Shown here one piece after another: positions 60,067 to 64,000 of a stretch of 64,000 bases of DNA. The stretch is taken from assembly GCA_014526335.1 (NCBI GenBank), contig JACTAT010000044.1, forward strand, positions 2,265,421 through 2,329,420, given 5' to 3'. Position numbers and translations under genes: made by a program. The notes under the pieces were generated by a model that was not told the DNA's origin, did no database searches, and saw only the letters and a program-made list of their open reading frames with translations. Every line of letters starts with the position of its first letter. The stretch's first letter is position 1. This DNA comes from Chrysaora quinquecirrha. Lineage: Eukaryota > Cnidaria > Scyphozoa > Semaeostomeae > Pelagiidae.

Positions 60067-61260
60067 CTTCATCACAATAGGTCATTCCCATTTGTGGTTT
60101 TTCTCAGCTCACTCATCTCTTTCCCATACAAATTTTCCTCCTCGTTTAGAATGTAACACTGCAACCTTATTTTACTTTTACGTAGGTAGAAATTATATCA
60201 TGTTGCCTTATACATCCTTTAAATAGCTTGTATTTAGAATTTTTACTTAGTTCAGTAGATTGTTAAAATGTACTCTTAAGTGTCAAACTTCCCCCCTGTT
60301 TATTAATTTCGAGCTTCCCCCCCCCCCTACGGACCTTGTTAGGACCCCCGTTTTTTAATTGTGGAGAAAAAATTTTTGAAGAAAAAATTTCACTTGTGAA
60401 AGGAGTAAACTACGCTTCGTAACCCTTATTTTTGATGAAATAACTCAGAAAAACACAGAAGTGCACAAAACGTTTACACTCAGTGGTGTTATCTTAGGTA
60501 GTGTAGTGTATTATAGAAATAGTATAGTGTCTTAGGTATTGTAGTGTATAAAAATTCCCAACCCACCCGTTTATAAATATTTTCAAATAGTTCCCACCCC
60601 CCATTTATTAAGACCCCCCGTTTATTTGGGACCTAAGATTAACACTCGTCTCTTTCTCTGGCTCCGTGTTCTCTGCACATCAAAGAAGACTACTTATGGA
60701 ACTGCGAAAGACGAAGGGTAGAATTTTATTGTACATTATCAAGCAGTAACGTAAACGTAAACGTGACGTTGACAACGTACAACGTAAACGTGACGTTGGA
60801 ACAGAAATATATAATACATAGAATGTATCGAAAAAGACGCTGCTCGAAGATGAACTTGAAGCCTTGAAGGCCTAGGCCTACCTACAAAATACAGACCATA
60901 CAAGATAGCACAAAATTTGTCTTGTCTATGAAAAATTCTCATATTAAATTCTTCAAATTGTTAAACTAGCCTTCGTCTTTTCTCCTTAGTCAAATAAGTA
61001 AATAATATTATCCTTTGCGTTTTTAGGTGCTTCAAAAAGAATTTTAATAATTTTTTCGGTGTCTCTTTAGGGGTGCCTTCCATTTGACTCATTCATTGAG
61101 GTCGACTTTGAGAAAGAAAATTCTTTGAAACTTTTCTGAACACCTGCAAAACTAGTAATACAGCGACGCAAACTGAACGACCTCCGGAAATGTTTGCGGT
61201 AACGAGATTATGCGAAGGGGTTAGAGAAGGTACTATTTCCAACAATTTAATTCTCGAATG
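60067..61260. other. non-coding stretch with short repeats
   Basis: Clusters of CCCCCC and GTTTATTAA phrases (60290-60630) and ACGTAAACGTGACGTTG repeats (60745-60800) are present. No gene is recognised. Confidence 0.4.
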
Positions 61261-62060
61261 GTGTGGCTCAGGGATCGCGAAGCGCGGGAGGCGAAACTCC
61301 CAGTCGAAAACTTTCTGATGCGTGATGCGGGAAAACTAGAATAGAAATTGCGAATGGCGTCGTGTTCTGCCACATTTTACGTACTAAATAATAAAGGTTC
61401 AAAATTCAAATTCATGTTGCATTCATTTTAAAAAACCTTTAAATTCATAGACTGTCCCTCTCTGATAAGCGTTTGTCGGCTTCTTATTTTAACGTTTTTG
61501 ATTGTGAGTATTTTGATGACTCTTTTGCGCAGTCTTTTATACATCTAAATACAAAAACAACAAGACGCAAAAACAACGCAAGAATTAAAACGAAACGATT
61601 CAGATATCTTCCTCTCTCGATATCTACCAAGCGGCAAAATATGACAACAAAGCTTATGACCAAGCATGAGCTAACATTTTTATGCTGAAAGTTCAAACGT
61701 TCTTTAACATTCCTGAGAGAAAATTGAAAGCCGCCTGCAACTGAGTTTTGTCGTACCTTAGGCCAACGTCTCGCCGTTGTACTAAAAAGGCTATAATTCG
61801 GATAAATGTAGTTTTACAGTTGTTAAACTTGCACAGAAATCAAAAGAAAAGCATAATAAACTAGTACAATCAGTCAAAGAACCTACCTATCCCAAATTTA
61901 GAGTAGAAATAGTAATAACAAAATATCACCCTTCAACTTTACTAGGTCAAAAACTTCAAGACACAGCTCGATTTTGCCTCCAAGCGCAAATTTTCCACCA
62001 CAGAAACCCGCATTTCATTGGTCGCTTCCCCTCCCGCGTTTCGCGCTCCCTGGTGTTGCT
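61261..62060. mobile_element. hAT-type MITE with 8-bp target duplication
   Basis: Inverted ends CAGGGATCGCGAAGCGCGGG (from 61269) and CAGGGAGCGCGAAACGCGGG (inverted, ending 62052) are flanked by GTGTGGCT (61261-61268) and GTGTTGCT (62053-62060), 7 of 8 bases alike. The 784-bp interior is non-coding. Confidence 0.8.
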
Positions 62061-62268
62061 GCATTTTCACGCGCTCTTCTATTGAGATCATTGTTACTTA
62101 CTTGTTTCTCACAGTCTACTTCCAGTGGAGAGGTTGTAGTAATATACAATTTTGGACAAAATATGATGAGACACACAGAAGATTCCGAGTTTAATAGCGA
62201 TTCCTCAACTTTAGCTTCGCTAATCAATAGCTCACTCCCCTTTTCCCCATTGGATCAATGATTAGTGA

Positions 62269-62840
62269 TAGTAACCTATTATCACCCAAGTATTCACTCT
62301 TCCTCTCAAATCAACTAAGATATCCGAGTGCGAAGGAAGATCGCTACCCGACAGGAATGTCGACTAATTAGTAATTTCCACTTCACTTTTCCTCTTTAGC
62401 GGACCCGAGCAGAAACCATACATGCCCTCTTTGCGTTTGCGTATAAGCCTGCAGAAGTTTTATAAAAAAATAGAGAAAAAACAAAAAGAAACAATAAAAA
62501 CAGCCATAGGGGTGATAGCTGAAAAGTGAAGTGGAAAAGGCTCGGGAAAAGGCTATCACCAGTGGAAAAAAAACGTCGCCACGGGAGGTGAGGTGGGTCG
62601 CTTTGAAGTCTAACAGATTGTTGCGTAAAAGATGGGCAGAAAACACCAGTCCCTGGATTTTATTGTCTTGTTTAAGCCCCAAGGGGCACGCGGATGACTA
62701 ACACGACCTCGTGGGCGTAACAGAAAGCGCTTGCATGCGTTATTTTGAGATTTTAGAGCGTCCTCTTGGTTAAGAATAGTAACCTATTATCACCCAAGTA
62801 GTCACTCTTCCTCTCAAATCAACTAAGATACCCAAGTGCT
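62269..62840. repeat. pair of ~62-bp direct repeats
   Basis: GTAACCTATTATCACCCAAG followed by a conserved stretch to CAACTAAGATA occurs at 62269 and again at 62778, 509 bases apart. Weaker similarity continues beyond each copy, which suggests an old tandem duplication. Confidence 0.75.
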
Positions 62841-63104
62841 CCGGAAGCCGCAACTTCGGTAATATAAGATCCTTTATATCAGGCCCGTAGAAAAAAAGAA
62901 ATAATATAGAAAATAAGGAGCTGTAGATGTGCTAAAATAGGCATAGGAACAAGGATTACCCCCCAAGCAACGATAGCTGTCTACGGGCAAAAGTAGACAA
63001 AGACGATAGACACACACAAGAAAGTAGGCAGCATTATGAAATAAGATATCTACTCCATAACTCAGAAAACCCAATGTTAAAACTTTGTTCATTAAAGTGC
63101 TCTA

Positions 63105-63825
63105 GAGAAACAACGGTTTGAAGCCTTCCAATGAGTTCTTTTCCAGGAAAATCTCGCCAAGTCTTCTGGCTGTACAGTTCAAGGACGCGGCTCTGGATAA
63201 AGCGGCACTTGCACCATCAGGTGCCATCACCTTTTTCACACTGAGTATACTGAACAGCCATATGGACACTCCTCCAGCCAACATGATCATAGATTTGAGA
63301 GTATGGTATTCAGAGAGGGGTAATAGAACATTCACTTCGTAAACCGTGCATTGTCTCACCCTCCAGAATTGACAAATCTTGGAGATGCTTACGAAGTCTA
63401 TTTCCAATAGCCACACCAACAAAAGGATCTGTTGTAATATTGCCCTGCCGATCCGTCGTGCGAAACAAAAATCCGGCCTTCAAATTTACTCCCAGCTTTG
63501 TGGCAATTGCCAAATAAATATGCAGGTTGCCGACCGGACAAACGATCGAATCATGAACTTTCTGGATAGCGAAAACATTACTGTTGTTTCCTCGCAGAGT
63601 TTTAGCAAAAACCTGATTAAAAGCAAACGCGTTACCGTCGTTCCTAGCTAGTACACCAATAGTTTTGACCCTGCCGAGGTCAGAAGCGCGATCTCCTGAA
63701 AAGAAATAAATAGAGAAAAAAGCTAACTCTCTCCATATGATATGTAGTTCCGTTGGTGTCACATCAGGATTGCGAAGGAGACTACGGAGATGGGTACAGA
63801 TAGCACTTAATTTGTCCAAAAACAA
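63105..63825 (-). pseudogene. tyrosine recombinase of a YR-type transposon
   Basis: The main frame (63310-63825) runs from about the start of the catalytic domain with SGDRASDL (first arginine), then FRTTDRQGN and the HGLRS box (second histidine and arginine). After a frameshift near 63310, DHVGWRS and QYTQ, with the nucleophile tyrosine, follow in another frame, then APDGASAALS and a C-terminal FKPLF. All catalytic positions are therefore visible but not in one frame. The family is widespread in cnidarian genomes and resembles Ngaro/Crypton-type recombinases. The 5' part probably continues beyond 63825. Confidence 0.75.
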
Positions 63826-64000
63826 CGGAACCGCCTTTTTTTGGAAATCGTCTGCACATTGCCTGCTCTTCCAACACCATGCTGCAGTACTCCTTTACCG
63901 AGTGATGCGCTGCAGGATTGCCAATATGTAGGTCCTCATTCCATGTAGAACCTCTTCCAATTTCCTTAAAGATCGATCACAGCTTCCCAATATTGTTATC

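Noticed and set aside
1..64000. tRNA or rRNA genes
   Set aside because: No cloverleaf with A and B box spacing and no rRNA-like stretch was noticed by eye; a covariance-model scan was not possible here.

Overview
This is a eukaryotic, probably animal, AT-rich window. It holds one recognisable host gene on the minus strand, and nearly everything else is repeats. The mixture of mobile-element relics (a DIRS element, other tyrosine-recombinase elements, Penelope-like elements with GIY-YIG domains, CR1/L2/jockey-type LINEs, a HUH Rep-helicase element, hAT MITEs, foldback elements) and a RecQ-like fragment suggests a cnidarian such as a coral or sea anemone. That placement is inference from family resemblance, not from a search.

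Host gene. Eight short blocks on the minus strand, from 57.7 kb down to 4.3 kb, encode consecutive parts of an SLC35B1-type nucleotide-sugar/nucleotide transporter of the ER. Each block is bounded by AG/GT splice sites and the codon phases join from one to the next. The gene spans more than 53 kb because its introns are packed with transposons. The N-terminal exon was not found and may lie beyond 64 kb. Exon 5 is one base short in a run of five A, which would break the frame if the sequence is correct.

Layout. 1.36-2.17 kb: non-autonomous hAT element. 4.28-4.69 kb: last two exons. 8.1-9.6 kb: LINE relic. 11.2-11.6 kb: palindromic MITE. 13.0-13.5 kb: tyrosine-recombinase relic. 14.2-14.3 kb: exon 7. 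15.0-16.9 kb: two adjacent inverted-repeat elements. 16.9-17.5 kb: LINE tail joined to a Rep fragment. 17.8-18.3 kb: Penelope endonuclease relic. 18.5-22.1 kb: degenerate DIRS element. 23.5-24.2 kb: LINE relic. 25.1 kb: exon 6. 26.3-29.1 kb: segmental duplication. 29.3-30.9 kb: Penelope-like element. 32.9, 34.1 and 37.0 kb: exons 5, 4 and 3. 39.2 kb: minisatellite. 39.9-41.5 kb: LINE relic.

42.44-50.96 kb: an 8.5-kb giant palindromic element. It has interrupted a HUH Rep-helicase gene (42.15-51.98 kb) and is flanked by a 7-bp target duplication. Each arm carries two convergent genes. One is a possible Bcl-2-like protein whose promoter has a perfect eight-unit heat-shock element and a TATA box; the other is a C2H2-finger/acidic protein with its own TATA box. 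The core is an inverted satellite array.

53.22-56.90 kb: a second giant palindrome built from three satellites, inserted in a MITE with another 7-bp duplication. The MITE itself sits in a minisatellite. 57.6 kb: exon 2. 59.75 kb: RecQ-like fragment. 61.3-62.1 kb: hAT MITE. 63.1-63.8 kb: tyrosine-recombinase relic.

The strongest candidates for something undescribed are the two giant palindromes, above all the 42-51 kb element, whose inverted arms duplicate a gene with a heat-shock-type promoter.
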